Shown one piece after another: positions 53,943 to 62,790 of a stretch of DNA of 64,000 bases. The DNA lies in assembly GCF_004519545.1 (NCBI RefSeq), contig NZ_SDKM01000003.1, positions 62,001 through 126,000 on the forward strand. Direction: 5' to 3'. The notes under the pieces are model-generated. The model did no database searches, was not told the origin of the DNA, and saw only the letters and a program-made list of their open reading frames with translations. The position numbers and the translations under genes were made by a program. How positions within the stretch are numbered: the stretch's first letter is position 1; the number at the start of each line of letters is the position of its first letter. This DNA is from Nocardioides guangzhouensis. Lineage in GTDB: Bacteria > Actinomycetota > Actinomycetes > Propionibacteriales > Nocardioidaceae.

Positions 53943-55106
53943 ATGACGACGTTCGCAGACATCACCGACCGCCTCGCGGCGCTCGCCATCGAGGTGCCGA
54001 GCTGGGCCTACGGGAACTCCGGCACCCGGTTCAAGGTGTTCGGCACGCCCGGCACCCCGCGGACCGTCGAGGAGAAGATCGCCGACGCCGCGACGGTGCA
54101 CCGGTTCACCGGGCTGGCCCCGACCGTGGCCCTGCACATCCCGTGGGACCTGGTCGACGACTTCGGCGCCCTCAGGCGGTACGCCGCGGACCAGGGCGTC
54201 GCGCTCGGCACCATCAACTCCAACACCTTCCAGGACGACGACTACAAGCTCGGCAGCCTCACCCACGCCGACCCGAAGGTGCGCGAGAAGGCCGTGCAGC
54301 ACAACCTCGACTGCATCGAGGTCATGAACGCCACCGGCTCCCGCGACCTGAAGATCTGGCTCGCCGACGGCACCAACTACCCCGGCCAGGGAGACATCCG
54401 CGCCCGCCAGGACTGGCTGGCCGAGGCGCTGCAGCGGATCTACGACCAGCTCGGTGACGACCAGCGGCTGGTGCTCGAGTACAAGTTCTTCGAGCCGGCG
54501 TTCTACCACACCGACGTCCCGGACTGGGGCACGTCGTACGCCCACGTGGCCGCGCTCGGCGAGAAGGCGATGGTCTGCCTCGACACCGGCCACCACGCGC
54601 CGGGGACCAATATCGAGTTCATCGTCGCCCAGCTGCTCCGGCTCGGGAAGCTCGGCTCGTTCGACTTCAACAGCCGGTTCTACGCCGACGACGACCTGAT
54701 CGTCGGCGCGGCCGACCCGTTCCAGCTGTTCCGGATCATCGTCGAGGTGATCCGCGGTGGTGGCTACGGCCCGGGCAGCGAGGTCGCGCTGATGCTCGAC
54801 CAGTGCCACAACATCGAGCACAAGATCCCCGGTCAGATCCGCTCCGTGCTCAACGTGCAGGAGATGACCGCGCGGGCGCTGCTCCTCGACACCGACGCCC
54901 TGGCCGAGGCGCGCACCGCGGGCGACGTGCTGGCGGCGAACGAGATCTTCATGGACGCGTTCTACACCGACGTACGACGCGACCTGGCCGGCTGGCGCGA
55001 GGAGCGCGGCCTCCCGGCGGACCCGATGGCGGCGTACGACGCCAGCGGCTACCAGCAGCAGATCGAGGCCGACCGAGTCGGCGGCAACCAGGCAGGATGG
55101 AACTGA
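53943..55106 (+). CDS. rhaI: L-rhamnose isomerase (RhaI type)
   Basis: The 387-residue protein is the Pseudomonas/actinobacterial RhaI type rather than E. coli RhaA. IEVPSWAYGNSGTRFKVF starts the conserved region. VALHIPWDLVDDFGALRRYA, LEYKFFEPAFYHTDVPDWGT and VCLDTGHHAPGTNIEFIVAQ carry the metal-binding Glu, Asp and His. ALMLDQCHNIEHKIPGQIRS is near the end. It converts L-rhamnose to L-rhamnulose. Confidence 0.95.
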   Translation: MTTFADITDRLAALAIEVPSWAYGNSGTRFKVFGTPGTPRTVEEKIADAATVHRFTGLAPTVALHIPWDLVDDFGALRRYAADQGVALGTINSNTFQDDDYKLGSLTHADPKVREKAVQHNLDCIEVMNATGSRDLKIWLADGTNYPGQGDIRARQDWLAEALQRIYDQLGDDQRLVLEYKFFEPAFYHTDVPDWGTSYAHVAALGEKAMVCLDTGHHAPGTNIEFIVAQLLRLGKLGSFDFNSRFYADDDLIVGAADPFQLFRIIVEVIRGGGYGPGSEVALMLDQCHNIEHKIPGQIRSVLNVQEMTARALLLDTDALAEARTAGDVLAANEIFMDAFYTDVRRDLAGWREERGLPADPMAAYDASGYQQQIEADRVGGNQAGWN

Positions 55107-55111
55107 CCCCC

Positions 55112-57169
55112 ATGACGAACCCCACCGTCAACCCCACCGTCGCGGCCCTGGTCGAGCGGTCGAACCGGCTCGGCGCGGACCCGCGCAACACCAACTACGC
55201 CGGGGGCAACACCTCCGCCAAGGGCGTGGAGCGCGACCCGGTCACCGGCGAGGACGTCGAGCTGGTCTGGGTGAAGGGCTCCGGCGGCGACCTCGGCACC
55301 CTCACCGGGGCCGGCCTCGCGGTGCTCCGGCTGGACCGGATGCGCGCCCTGGTCGACGTCTACCCCGGCGTGGACCGCGAGGACGAGATGGTGGCGGCCT
55401 TCGACTACTGCCTGCACGGCAAGGGCGGCGCCGCACCGTCGATCGACACCGCCATGCACGGCCTGGTCGACGCCGCGCACGTCGACCACCTGCACCCGGA
55501 CTCCGGCATCGCGATCGCGACCGCCGCGGACGGCGAGAAGCTGACCGAGGTGGTCTTCGACGGCAAGGTCGTCTGGGTGCCGTGGCGCCGTCCCGGCTTC
55601 CAGCTCGGCCTGGACATCGCGGAGATCAAGGCGAAGAACCCCGAGGCCATCGGCTGCGTCCTCGGCGGGCACGGCATCACCGCGTGGGGCGACACCTCCG
55701 AGGAGGCCGAGGCCAGCTCGCTGTGGATCATCCAGACGGCGGCGACGTACATCGAGGGGCACTCGCGGCCCGAGCCGTTCGGCCCCGCCCTCGGCGGGTA
55801 CGCCGCGCTGCCGGAGGCCGAGCGCCGGGCGAAGGCGGCCGCGCTGGTGCCGACGATCCGCTCGATCGCCAGCCAGGACAGGCCGATGGTCGGCCACTTC
55901 ACCGACTCCGACGAGGTGCTCGACTTCCTCGCCGCCGCGGAACACCCGCGGCTGGCCGGGCTCGGCACCTCCTGCCCCGACCACTTCCTGCGCACCAAGG
56001 TCAAGCCGCTGGTGCTGGACCTGCCCGCCACCGCCTCGGTGGAGGAGTCCGCCGCCCGGCTGCGCGAGCTGCACACGGCGTACCGCGAGGACTACCAGGC
56101 CTACTACGACCGGCACGCCACCCCGGACAGCCCGGCGATCCGCGGGGCCGACCCGCTGATCGTGCTGGTGCCCGGGGTCGGCATGTTCAGCTTCGGCAAG
56201 GACAAGCAGACCGCCCGCGTGGCCGGTGAGTTCTACGTCAACGCGATCAACGTGATGCGCGGCGCCGAGGGGCTCTCGACGTACGCCCCGATCGACGAGT
56301 CCGAGAAGTTCCGGATCGAGTACTGGGCGCTGGAGGAGGCCAAGCTCCAGCGGATGCCGAAGCCCAAGCCGCTCGCCACGCGGATCGCGCTGGTCACCGG
56401 CGCCGCCTCCGGCATCGGGAAGGCGATCGCCGCCAAGTACGCAGCCGAGGGCGCCTGCGTGGTCATCGCCGACCTCTCGCTGGAGAAGGCACAGGCCGCG
56501 GCCGCCGAGATCGCCGGTGACGAGGGGGCCGACGTCGCCGTCGGCGTGCAGGTCGACGTCTCCGACGAGGCGAAGGTGCAGGCCGCGGTCGACGAGGCGC
56601 TGCTCGCGTTCGGCGGCCTCGATCTGGTCGTCAACAACGCCGGGCTCTCGCTGTCCAAGGCGCTGCTCGAGACCACCGTCGCCGACTGGGACCTGCAGCA
56701 CAACGTGATGGCCAAGGGCTCGTTCCTGGTCTCCCGCACCGCCGCGAAGGCGATGATCGAGCAGCGGCTGGGCGGCGACATCGTCTACATCTCCAGCAAG
56801 AACTCGGTCTTCGCCGGCCCGAACAACATCGCCTACTCGGCGACCAAGGCGGACCAGGCCCACCAGGTGCGGCTGCTGGCGGCCGAGCTCGGCGAGCACG
56901 GCATCCGCGTCAACGGCATCAACCCCGACGGCGTAGTGCAGGGATCCGGCATCTTCAGCAGCGGTTGGGGCGCCAACCGGGCCGCGGTGTACGGCGTCGA
57001 GGAGAAGGACCTCGGCAAGTTCTACGCCCAGCGCACCCTGCTCAAGCGCGAGGTGCTGCCCGACCACGTCGCCAACGCGGCGTACGCGCTCGTCGGTCCG
57101 GACCTGACCCAGACCACCGGCCTGCACATCCCGGTCGACGCCGGGGTGGCGGCCGCGTTCCTGAGGTAG
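55112..57169 (+). CDS. Bifunctional rhamnulose-1-phosphate aldolase / short-chain dehydrogenase
   Basis: The 685-residue protein fuses two enzymes. Residues ~1-410 form a class II aldolase with YAGGNTSAKG, VDHLHPDSGIAIATA (Zn histidines) and CVLGGHGITAWGD. Residues ~425-685 are a classical short-chain dehydrogenase: ALVTGAASGIGKAIAAKYAA, LVVNNAGLS, YISSKNSV and YSATKADQAHQ with the catalytic Tyr and Lys. The aldolase cleaves rhamnulose-1-phosphate to dihydroxyacetone phosphate and L-lactaldehyde, and the dehydrogenase would oxidise the lactaldehyde to lactate. An ATG at 55097 would add five residues. Confidence 0.93.
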   Translation: MTNPTVNPTVAALVERSNRLGADPRNTNYAGGNTSAKGVERDPVTGEDVELVWVKGSGGDLGTLTGAGLAVLRLDRMRALVDVYPGVDREDEMVAAFDYCLHGKGGAAPSIDTAMHGLVDAAHVDHLHPDSGIAIATAADGEKLTEVVFDGKVVWVPWRRPGFQLGLDIAEIKAKNPEAIGCVLGGHGITAWGDTSEEAEASSLWIIQTAATYIEGHSRPEPFGPALGGYAALPEAERRAKAAALVPTIRSIASQDRPMVGHFTDSDEVLDFLAAAEHPRLAGLGTSCPDHFLRTKVKPLVLDLPATASVEESAARLRELHTAYREDYQAYYDRHATPDSPAIRGADPLIVLVPGVGMFSFGKDKQTARVAGEFYVNAINVMRGAEGLSTYAPIDESEKFRIEYWALEEAKLQRMPKPKPLATRIALVTGAASGIGKAIAAKYAAEGACVVIADLSLEKAQAAAAEIAGDEGADVAVGVQVDVSDEAKVQAAVDEALLAFGGLDLVVNNAGLSLSKALLETTVADWDLQHNVMAKGSFLVSRTAAKAMIEQRLGGDIVYISSKNSVFAGPNNIAYSATKADQAHQVRLLAAELGEHGIRVNGINPDGVVQGSGIFSSGWGANRAAVYGVEEKDLGKFYAQRTLLKREVLPDHVANAAYALVGPDLTQTTGLHIPVDAGVAAAFLR

Positions 57170-57173
57170 CCCG

Positions 57174-58601
57174 GTGGTGCACGTGGCCGCGGTCGACCTC
57201 GGGGCGTCCAGCGGCCGGGTCGTCCTCGGCGAGGTCGGCCCGGACCGGCTGCGGCTCCAGCAGGTGGCCCGGTTCCCCAACGACCCGGTGCGCACCGACG
57301 ACGGGCTGCACTGGGACCTGGAGGCGCTGTACGCCGCCGCGCTGGACGGGCTGCGCGCCGCCGCGGCCGCGAGCCCCGGCCCGCTGGCCTCGGCAGCGGT
57401 GGACTCGTGGGCGGTGGACTACGGGCTGCTGCGCCACGGCGAGCTGCTCGGGCAGCCGTTCCACTACCGCGACGAGGCCCGCGCGGCCGGCGTCGAGGTG
57501 GTGCACGCGACCGTCCCGCACGCGGAGCTCTACGGCCGCAACGGGCTGCAGTTCCTGCCGTTCAACACCGTCTACCAGCTGGCTGCCGACCCGCTGGTCG
57601 AGAAGGCGGACCAGATGCTGCTGGTCCCCGACCTGGTCGCGTGGCGGCTGACCGGTGTGGGCGTGAACGAGCGCACGAACGCCTCCACCACCGGGTTGCT
57701 CGACGTCAGGACCCGCCAATGGGATCGCGACCTGATCGACAGACTGGGTCTCCCGCAGGAGCTCTTCGGCGAGCTCGTGGATGCGGGCGCGACTCTCGGA
57801 CCGGTGAGACCCGAGATCGCTTCGCGGCTGGGCGTCTCCCGTCTGGTGGTCAACGCCGTGGCTACCCACGACACCGCCTCCGCGGTGGTCGGCGTGCCGC
57901 TCTTCAGCGACCGCGCGGCGTACATCTCGTGCGGGACGTGGGGCCTGGTCGGCGTCGAGCTCGACGGCCCGGTGCTCACCGACGCCGCCCGCGAGGCCAA
58001 CTTCACCAACGAGGGCGGCGTCGACGGGCGGGTCCGGTTCCTCACCAACGTGATGGGGCTGTGGTTGCTCAGCGAGACCATCCGCGGCTGGGAGCGGGCC
58101 GGAGGCACGCCGTCCCTCGAAGCGCTGCTGGCCGAGGCCGCCGACGTCACCGGGCCGGTGCCGGTCTTCGACGTGCAGGACCCGCGGTTCCTCCCGCCCG
58201 GTGACATGCCGGCCCGGATCGCGGCCTGGTGCGCGGAGCACGACGTACTGCCGCCGGCAGACCGGGCGGCCACCGTGCGGAGCATCCTCGAGAGTCTTGC
58301 CGCGGCCTTCGCCACCAGCGTCGCCCGCGCCGCCGAGCTGTCGGGACGGTCCGTCGACGTCGTGCACGTCGTGGGCGGTGGCGCGCTCAACGCGCTGCTC
58401 TGCCAGCTCACCGCGGACCGGTGCGGCCTGCCGGTGCTGGCCGGGCCGGTCGAGGCCACGGCACTGGGCAACGTGCTCGTCCAGGGACGCTCCGCGGGCG
58501 CCGTGACCGGCGACCTGGAGGCGCTCCGGCGCCTGGTCGCGACCACGCACCAGCCGCGCCGGTTCACGCCACGACCGGGGTCTGCGAGGGTGAGTCCGTG
58601 A
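57174..58601 (+). CDS. rhaB: Rhamnulokinase
   Basis: The 475-residue protein is a FGGY-family sugar kinase. VAAVDLGASSGRVVLGEVGP is the first phosphate-binding strand, SAAVDSWAVDYGLL the second, and NASTTGLLDVRTRQWDRDLI, ATHDTASAVVGVPL, YISCGTWGLVGVEL and VHVVGGGALNALLCQLTADR the remaining FGGY/ATPase blocks. GLQFLPFNTVYQL is typical of RhaB. It phosphorylates L-rhamnulose at O-1. The GTG start is four bases after the aldolase gene, and the stop overlaps lutA by four bases. Confidence 0.94.
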   Translation: MVHVAAVDLGASSGRVVLGEVGPDRLRLQQVARFPNDPVRTDDGLHWDLEALYAAALDGLRAAAAASPGPLASAAVDSWAVDYGLLRHGELLGQPFHYRDEARAAGVEVVHATVPHAELYGRNGLQFLPFNTVYQLAADPLVEKADQMLLVPDLVAWRLTGVGVNERTNASTTGLLDVRTRQWDRDLIDRLGLPQELFGELVDAGATLGPVRPEIASRLGVSRLVVNAVATHDTASAVVGVPLFSDRAAYISCGTWGLVGVELDGPVLTDAAREANFTNEGGVDGRVRFLTNVMGLWLLSETIRGWERAGGTPSLEALLAEAADVTGPVPVFDVQDPRFLPPGDMPARIAAWCAEHDVLPPADRAATVRSILESLAAAFATSVARAAELSGRSVDVVHVVGGGALNALLCQLTADRCGLPVLAGPVEATALGNVLVQGRSAGAVTGDLEALRRLVATTHQPRRFTPRPGSARVSP

Positions 58602-59335
58602 AGGTCGCCCTCATGGTCACCTGCGTCAACGACGCGATGTTCCCGGGCACCGGGCAGGCCGTGGTGACGCTGCTGCGCCGGCTCGGCGTGGACGTCGAGT
58701 TCCCCGAGGCCCAGACCTGCTGCGCCCAGCCGATGGTGAACACCGGCTACCTCGACGAGGCGGTTCCGGTCGTGCGCACCTTCGTCGACGCGTTCACGGG
58801 GTACGACGCGATCGTGACGCCGTCCGGCTCGTGCGCGGGGTCCGCCCGGCACCAGCACGGGATCGTGGCCCGCCGGTCCGGCGACCCCGGGCTCGAGCGG
58901 GCGGTCGCGGACACCGCGCCGAAGGTCCACGAGCTCAGCGAGTTCCTCGTCGACGTGCTCGGGCTGACCGACGTCGGCGCCTACTTCCCGCACCAGGTGA
59001 CCTACCACCCGACCTGCCACTCGCTGCGCATGCTCGGTGTCGGCGACCGGCCGCGCCGACTGCTCGAGGCGGTGCGCGGGCTCCGGCTGGTCGACCTGCC
59101 CGCCGCGACCGAGTGCTGCGGCTTCGGCGGCACGTTCGCAGTGAAGAACGCCGACACCTCGGTCGCCATGGGCGCCGACAAGGCCCGCCACGTCCGCGAG
59201 ACCGGCGCCGAGGTGCTGGTCGCCGGCGACAACTCGTGCCTCATGCACATCGGCGGCGTGCTCTCGCGGCAGCGCTCCGGGGTCCGGGTCATGCACCTCG
59301 CCGAGATCCTCGCCGCGACGGAAGGCACGCCATGA
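58598..59335 (+). CDS. lutA: Lactate oxidation protein LutA ((Fe-S)-binding)
   Basis: The 245-residue protein has two cysteine-rich CCG domains: QTCCAQPMVNTGY in the first and ATECCGFGGTFAVKN in the second, with conserved Cys in SGSCAG and HPTCHSLRM. LutA, LutB and LutC together oxidise L-lactate to pyruvate. Here the set directly follows rhaB with GTGA overlap, fitting disposal of lactate formed from rhamnose-derived lactaldehyde. Confidence 0.9.
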   Translation: MKVALMVTCVNDAMFPGTGQAVVTLLRRLGVDVEFPEAQTCCAQPMVNTGYLDEAVPVVRTFVDAFTGYDAIVTPSGSCAGSARHQHGIVARRSGDPGLERAVADTAPKVHELSEFLVDVLGLTDVGAYFPHQVTYHPTCHSLRMLGVGDRPRRLLEAVRGLRLVDLPAATECCGFGGTFAVKNADTSVAMGADKARHVRETGAEVLVAGDNSCLMHIGGVLSRQRSGVRVMHLAEILAATEGTP

Positions 59336-60894
59336 ACACCCCACGACGTTCTCCGCTGCGCTCCGAACGACGCGGGGACCCCGAAAAGACGAGCGGCACC
59401 TTCGTCGGCATGCCCGCGTTCCCCGAGGCCGCGAGCGAGGCGCTCCTCGACCCGCAGCTGCGGCACAACCTCTCCCACGCCACCGGCACCATCCGGGCCA
59501 AGCGGTCGAACGTGGTCGCCGAGCTCCCCGAGTGGGAGGACCTGCGGCTGGCCGGCGCAGCGGTCAAGGACGCCACCCTGCGCTCGCTCGACACCCACCT
59601 GCTGCGGCTCGAGGAGCAGCTGACCGCGAACGGCGCCACCGTGCACTGGGCGCGGGACGCCGCCGAGGCGTGCGCGATCGTCGCCGAGGTCGCCCGCTCG
59701 CACGGCGCCGACGAGGTGGTCAAGGTCAAGTCGATGGCCACCCAGGAGATCGGGCTCAACGAGGCGCTGGAGGCCGAGGGCATCGCCGCCTGGGAGACCG
59801 ACCTGGCCGAGCTGATCGTGCAGCTCGGCGACGACCTGCCCAGCCACATCCTGGTGCCGGCGATCCACCGCAACCGCGCCGAGATCCGCGAGATCTTCAG
59901 GACCCGGATGGCGGCCGCCGGTCGGCCCGCACCCGACGACCTCACCGACGACCCAGCCGCCCTGGCCGGTGCCGCCCGCGCCCACCTGCGCGAGAAGTTC
60001 CTGCGGGCGAAGGTCGCGGTCTCCGGCGCCAACTTCGCTGTCGCCGAGACCGGCACCCTGGTCGTGGTGGAGTCCGAGGGCAACGGCCGGATGTGCCTGA
60101 CCCTGCCCGAGGTGCTGGTCTCCGTGGTCGGCATCGAGAAGGTGCTGCCCACCTGGGCGTCCCTCGACCCCATGCTCCGGCTGCTGCCGCGCTCCTCGAC
60201 CGGCGAGCGGATGAACCCGTACACCTCCACCTGGTCCGGGGTGACCCCCGGCGACGGGCCCCGGGAGGTGCACGTCGTCCTGCTCGACAACGGCCGCACC
60301 AACGCGCTGGCCGACCAGGTCGGCCGCCAGGCCCTGCGCTGCATCCGCTGCTCGGCCTGCCTCAACGTGTGCCCGGTCTACGAGCGCACCGGCGGCCACG
60401 CCTACGGCTCGGTCTACCCCGGCCCGATCGGCGCGATCCTCAACCCGCTGCTCAAGGGCGTCGGCAACGACCCGCAGACCGACTCGCTGCCCTACGCCTC
60501 CTCGCTGTGCGGTGCCTGCTTCGAGGTCTGCCCGGTGCGCATCGACATCCCCGAGGTGCTCGTGCACCTGCGCTCGCAGGTCGTGGACGCGCACCGCGGG
60601 GACCGACGGCCGTCGGGGGAGTCGCTCGCCATGAAGGGAGCGGCGTACACCTTCTCCGACGCCCGCCGCCTCGAGCGGGCCGAGAAGGCCTCCAGCCTGG
60701 CCGGCCGGGTCCTCGAGCGGTTCGGCCGGACCCGGCTGCCCGGCGGTCGGGCCGCCGCGGGCCGGCTGCCCGGCCCGGGTGCGGCGTGGACCGGCGCCCG
60801 CGACCTGCCCGCCCCGCCGCGCGAGTCCTTCCGCGCCTGGTGGCGCCGGACATCAGGGGGCACGTCCGGCGGCCGGTCCGGAGGTACGCCGTGA
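59332..60894 (+). CDS. lutB: Lactate oxidation iron-sulfur protein LutB
   Basis: The 520-residue protein has an N-terminal LUD domain (VVKVKSMATQEIGLNEALEA, VSGANFAVAETGTLVVVESE) and two 4Fe-4S motifs, CIRCSACLNVCPVY and CGACFEVCPVRIDIP. A C-terminal helical tail of ~100 residues rich in Arg and Gly ends the chain. It likely passes electrons from lactate to the respiratory chain. It overlaps lutA (ATGA) and lutC (GTGA). Confidence 0.92.
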   Translation: MNTPRRSPLRSERRGDPEKTSGTFVGMPAFPEAASEALLDPQLRHNLSHATGTIRAKRSNVVAELPEWEDLRLAGAAVKDATLRSLDTHLLRLEEQLTANGATVHWARDAAEACAIVAEVARSHGADEVVKVKSMATQEIGLNEALEAEGIAAWETDLAELIVQLGDDLPSHILVPAIHRNRAEIREIFRTRMAAAGRPAPDDLTDDPAALAGAARAHLREKFLRAKVAVSGANFAVAETGTLVVVESEGNGRMCLTLPEVLVSVVGIEKVLPTWASLDPMLRLLPRSSTGERMNPYTSTWSGVTPGDGPREVHVVLLDNGRTNALADQVGRQALRCIRCSACLNVCPVYERTGGHAYGSVYPGPIGAILNPLLKGVGNDPQTDSLPYASSLCGACFEVCPVRIDIPEVLVHLRSQVVDAHRGDRRPSGESLAMKGAAYTFSDARRLERAEKASSLAGRVLERFGRTRLPGGRAAAGRLPGPGAAWTGARDLPAPPRESFRAWWRRTSGGTSGGRSGGTP

Positions 60895-61487
60895 GCGCGC
60901 GCGAGGAGATCCTGGCCCGGGTCCGCGCGGCGCTGGCCAACGTCGACGACTCCGTCGCCCCCGAGGAGGTGCCGGTGCCCGCCGGGCGGCCGGCCGGCGA
61001 CGACCTGGTGGACCGGTTCCTCGAGCGGGTGGCCGACTACCGTGCGGTCGTCAAGACCTGCACCGCCCGCGGGCTGGCGAAGGCGGTGCGGGACGCGCTC
61101 CCCGAGGGTGCCCGGGTGGTGGTGCCCGCCCGACTCGGCATCGACGTGCCGGGTGCGGTGGTCGACGACGGCCTCACCGCCGCCGACCTCGACGCCTGCG
61201 ACGCCGTGGTGACCGCGGCCCGGATCGGGATCGCCGAGACCGGCACCATCGTGCTCGACCACGGCGACGACCAGGGCCGCCGGGCGATCTCCCTGGTGCC
61301 GGACCTGCACGTGTGCGTCGTACGCCGCGACCAGGTGGTCGCCGACGTCCCCGATGCCGTGGCACTGCTCGACCCCGCCCGGCCCCTCACCTGGATCAGC
61401 GGCCCGTCTGCCACCAGCGACATCGAGCTCGACCGGGTCGAGGGCGTCCACGGCCCGCGCACCCTGCACGTCCTCCTCGTCCGCTGA
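60891..61487 (+). CDS. lutC: Lactate utilisation protein LutC
   Basis: The 198-residue protein is a single LUD domain: VSAREEILARVRAALANV starts the chain, VVTAARIGIAETGTIVLDHG is the conserved core shared with LutB, and WISGPSATSDIELDRVEGVH is the typical ending. It completes the LutABC set. Its TGA stop is the first three bases of the 44-bp repeat at 61485, so the repeat inserted or evolved exactly at the gene end. Confidence 0.92.
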   Translation: MSAREEILARVRAALANVDDSVAPEEVPVPAGRPAGDDLVDRFLERVADYRAVVKTCTARGLAKAVRDALPEGARVVVPARLGIDVPGAVVDDGLTAADLDACDAVVTAARIGIAETGTIVLDHGDDQGRRAISLVPDLHVCVVRRDQVVADVPDAVALLDPARPLTWISGPSATSDIELDRVEGVHGPRTLHVLLVR

Positions 61488-61598
61488 CCCGGCACAAGAT
61501 GTGCCGACTCACCGTGGTCCCGGGGTGGTGACCCGGCACAAGATGTGCCGACTCACCGTGGTCCCGGGGTGGTGACCCGGCACAAGATGTGCCGGGTC
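61485..61598. repeat. 44-bp tandem repeat, 2.6 copies, REP-like hairpins
   Basis: Units begin at 61485, 61529 and 61573. Each has GACCCGGCAC, loop AAGAT and GTGCCG; the first two continue ACTCACCGTGGTCCCGGGGT and are identical over 44 bp. The last unit ends GTGCCGGGTC, making a perfect 10-bp hairpin (61574-61598), whereas the first two have a two-base mismatch between inner and outer stems. It is related to 2621-2692. Confidence 0.85.
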
Positions 61599-61660
61599 GG
61601 CGTGGGGATGCAAGGGAAAACCCTCTAGTCGGTGGGGGTGGCGGTGAGTTGGGTGGGGGA

Positions 61661-62704
61661 ATGCGTCTCCTGCCCGGGATCCTGTTGTCCGTCGTCGTGT
61701 GCGCGACCCTGCCCGCGGACGCCGCGCCGGTGCCCGACCCGTCGTGGCACCGCGTCGACGTCGGCACCACCCAGGGGCTGCGCGGCCTCGACGCGGTGGA
61801 CCGCGACACCGCCTGGGTGAGCGGCAGCGCCGGCGGGGTCTGGCGCACCACCGACGGTGGCAGCACCTGGCAGGACGTCGGCCCGCCCGACGCCGCGGGG
61901 CTGCTGCTGCGTGACGTCGAGGCCCGCGACGCCCGGCACGCGCAGGTCCTCGCGATCGGGGAGGGCGAGGACTCCCGGATCCTGCGAACCTCCGACGGTG
62001 GCGCCACCTGGGAGACCACGTTCGTCAACGACGACCCGCGCGCGTTCTACGACTGCATGGCGTTCTTCCCGGGCGGCCGGCGCGGCCTCGCGATGAGCGA
62101 CCCCGTCGACGGGAGGTTCCGGATCATCGAGACCACCGACGGCGGGTCCTCGTGGTCGGTCGTCGACCCGGCTGGGATGCCGCCGGCCGTCGACGGCGAG
62201 TTCGGGTTCGCCGCGAGCGGCACCTGCCTGGTCACCGCCGGTGGTCGCGACGTGTGGCTGGCCTCCGGTGGCGCCGCGTCCCGGGTGTTCCACTCCCACG
62301 ACCGCGGCCACACCTGGACCGTCAGCGACACCACCATCCCGCCCGACGCCGCGAACGGCGGCGGCGTCTTCTCCCTCGCGTTCCGCAACCCCCGCCAGGG
62401 ACTCGCCGTCGGCGGCAACCTCGGTACGCCGACCGTCGGCGCCGACATGGCGGCGTACACCCGCGACGGCCAGACCTGGCTGCCGGCCGGCGACCCCGGC
62501 GGCTACCGGTCCGCCGTGGAGTGGGTGTACGGCGCGCCGCGCACCGCGCTCGCCGTCGGCCCCACCGGCAGCGACATCACGCGGGACGGCGGCCGCACGT
62601 GGACGACGTTCAGCGACACGGGCTTCGACTCGGTGCAGTGCACTCCCGACGGCGGCTGCTGGGCCTCCGGCTCCGGCGGGCGCGTCGCCACCTTCGCCCG
62701 CTGA
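61661..62704 (+). CDS. Secreted YCF48/BNR-type beta-propeller protein
   Basis: The 347-residue protein has a signal peptide (LLPGILLSVVVCATLPADAA) and repeats of the sialidase/BNR and YCF48 type: WRTTDGGSTWQDVG, LRTSDGGATWETTF, IETTDGGSSWSVVD, FHSHDRGHTWTVSD and ITRDGGRTWTTFSD. The five or more DGGxTW boxes indicate a seven-bladed propeller. No catalytic residues of sialidases are evident, and similar proteins are annotated oxidoreductase- or photosystem-assembly-like without proof. Function unknown. The ATG follows GGTGGGGG. Confidence 0.78.
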   Translation: MRLLPGILLSVVVCATLPADAAPVPDPSWHRVDVGTTQGLRGLDAVDRDTAWVSGSAGGVWRTTDGGSTWQDVGPPDAAGLLLRDVEARDARHAQVLAIGEGEDSRILRTSDGGATWETTFVNDDPRAFYDCMAFFPGGRRGLAMSDPVDGRFRIIETTDGGSSWSVVDPAGMPPAVDGEFGFAASGTCLVTAGGRDVWLASGGAASRVFHSHDRGHTWTVSDTTIPPDAANGGGVFSLAFRNPRQGLAVGGNLGTPTVGADMAAYTRDGQTWLPAGDPGGYRSAVEWVYGAPRTALAVGPTGSDITRDGGRTWTTFSDTGFDSVQCTPDGGCWASGSGGRVATFAR

Positions 62705-62790
62705 ACCCCCGATCCCCGGCCGCGTCCACCGCGCCGCCGGTCCGTCGCGCGGGCCGACCGCCCGTGCGTCCCCCCACCAAAGGAGTCACC

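Noticed and set aside
61485..61598. CRISPR-like array
   Set aside because: Only 2.6 units, the 'spacers' are identical, the units are palindromic hairpins, and no cas genes are present.
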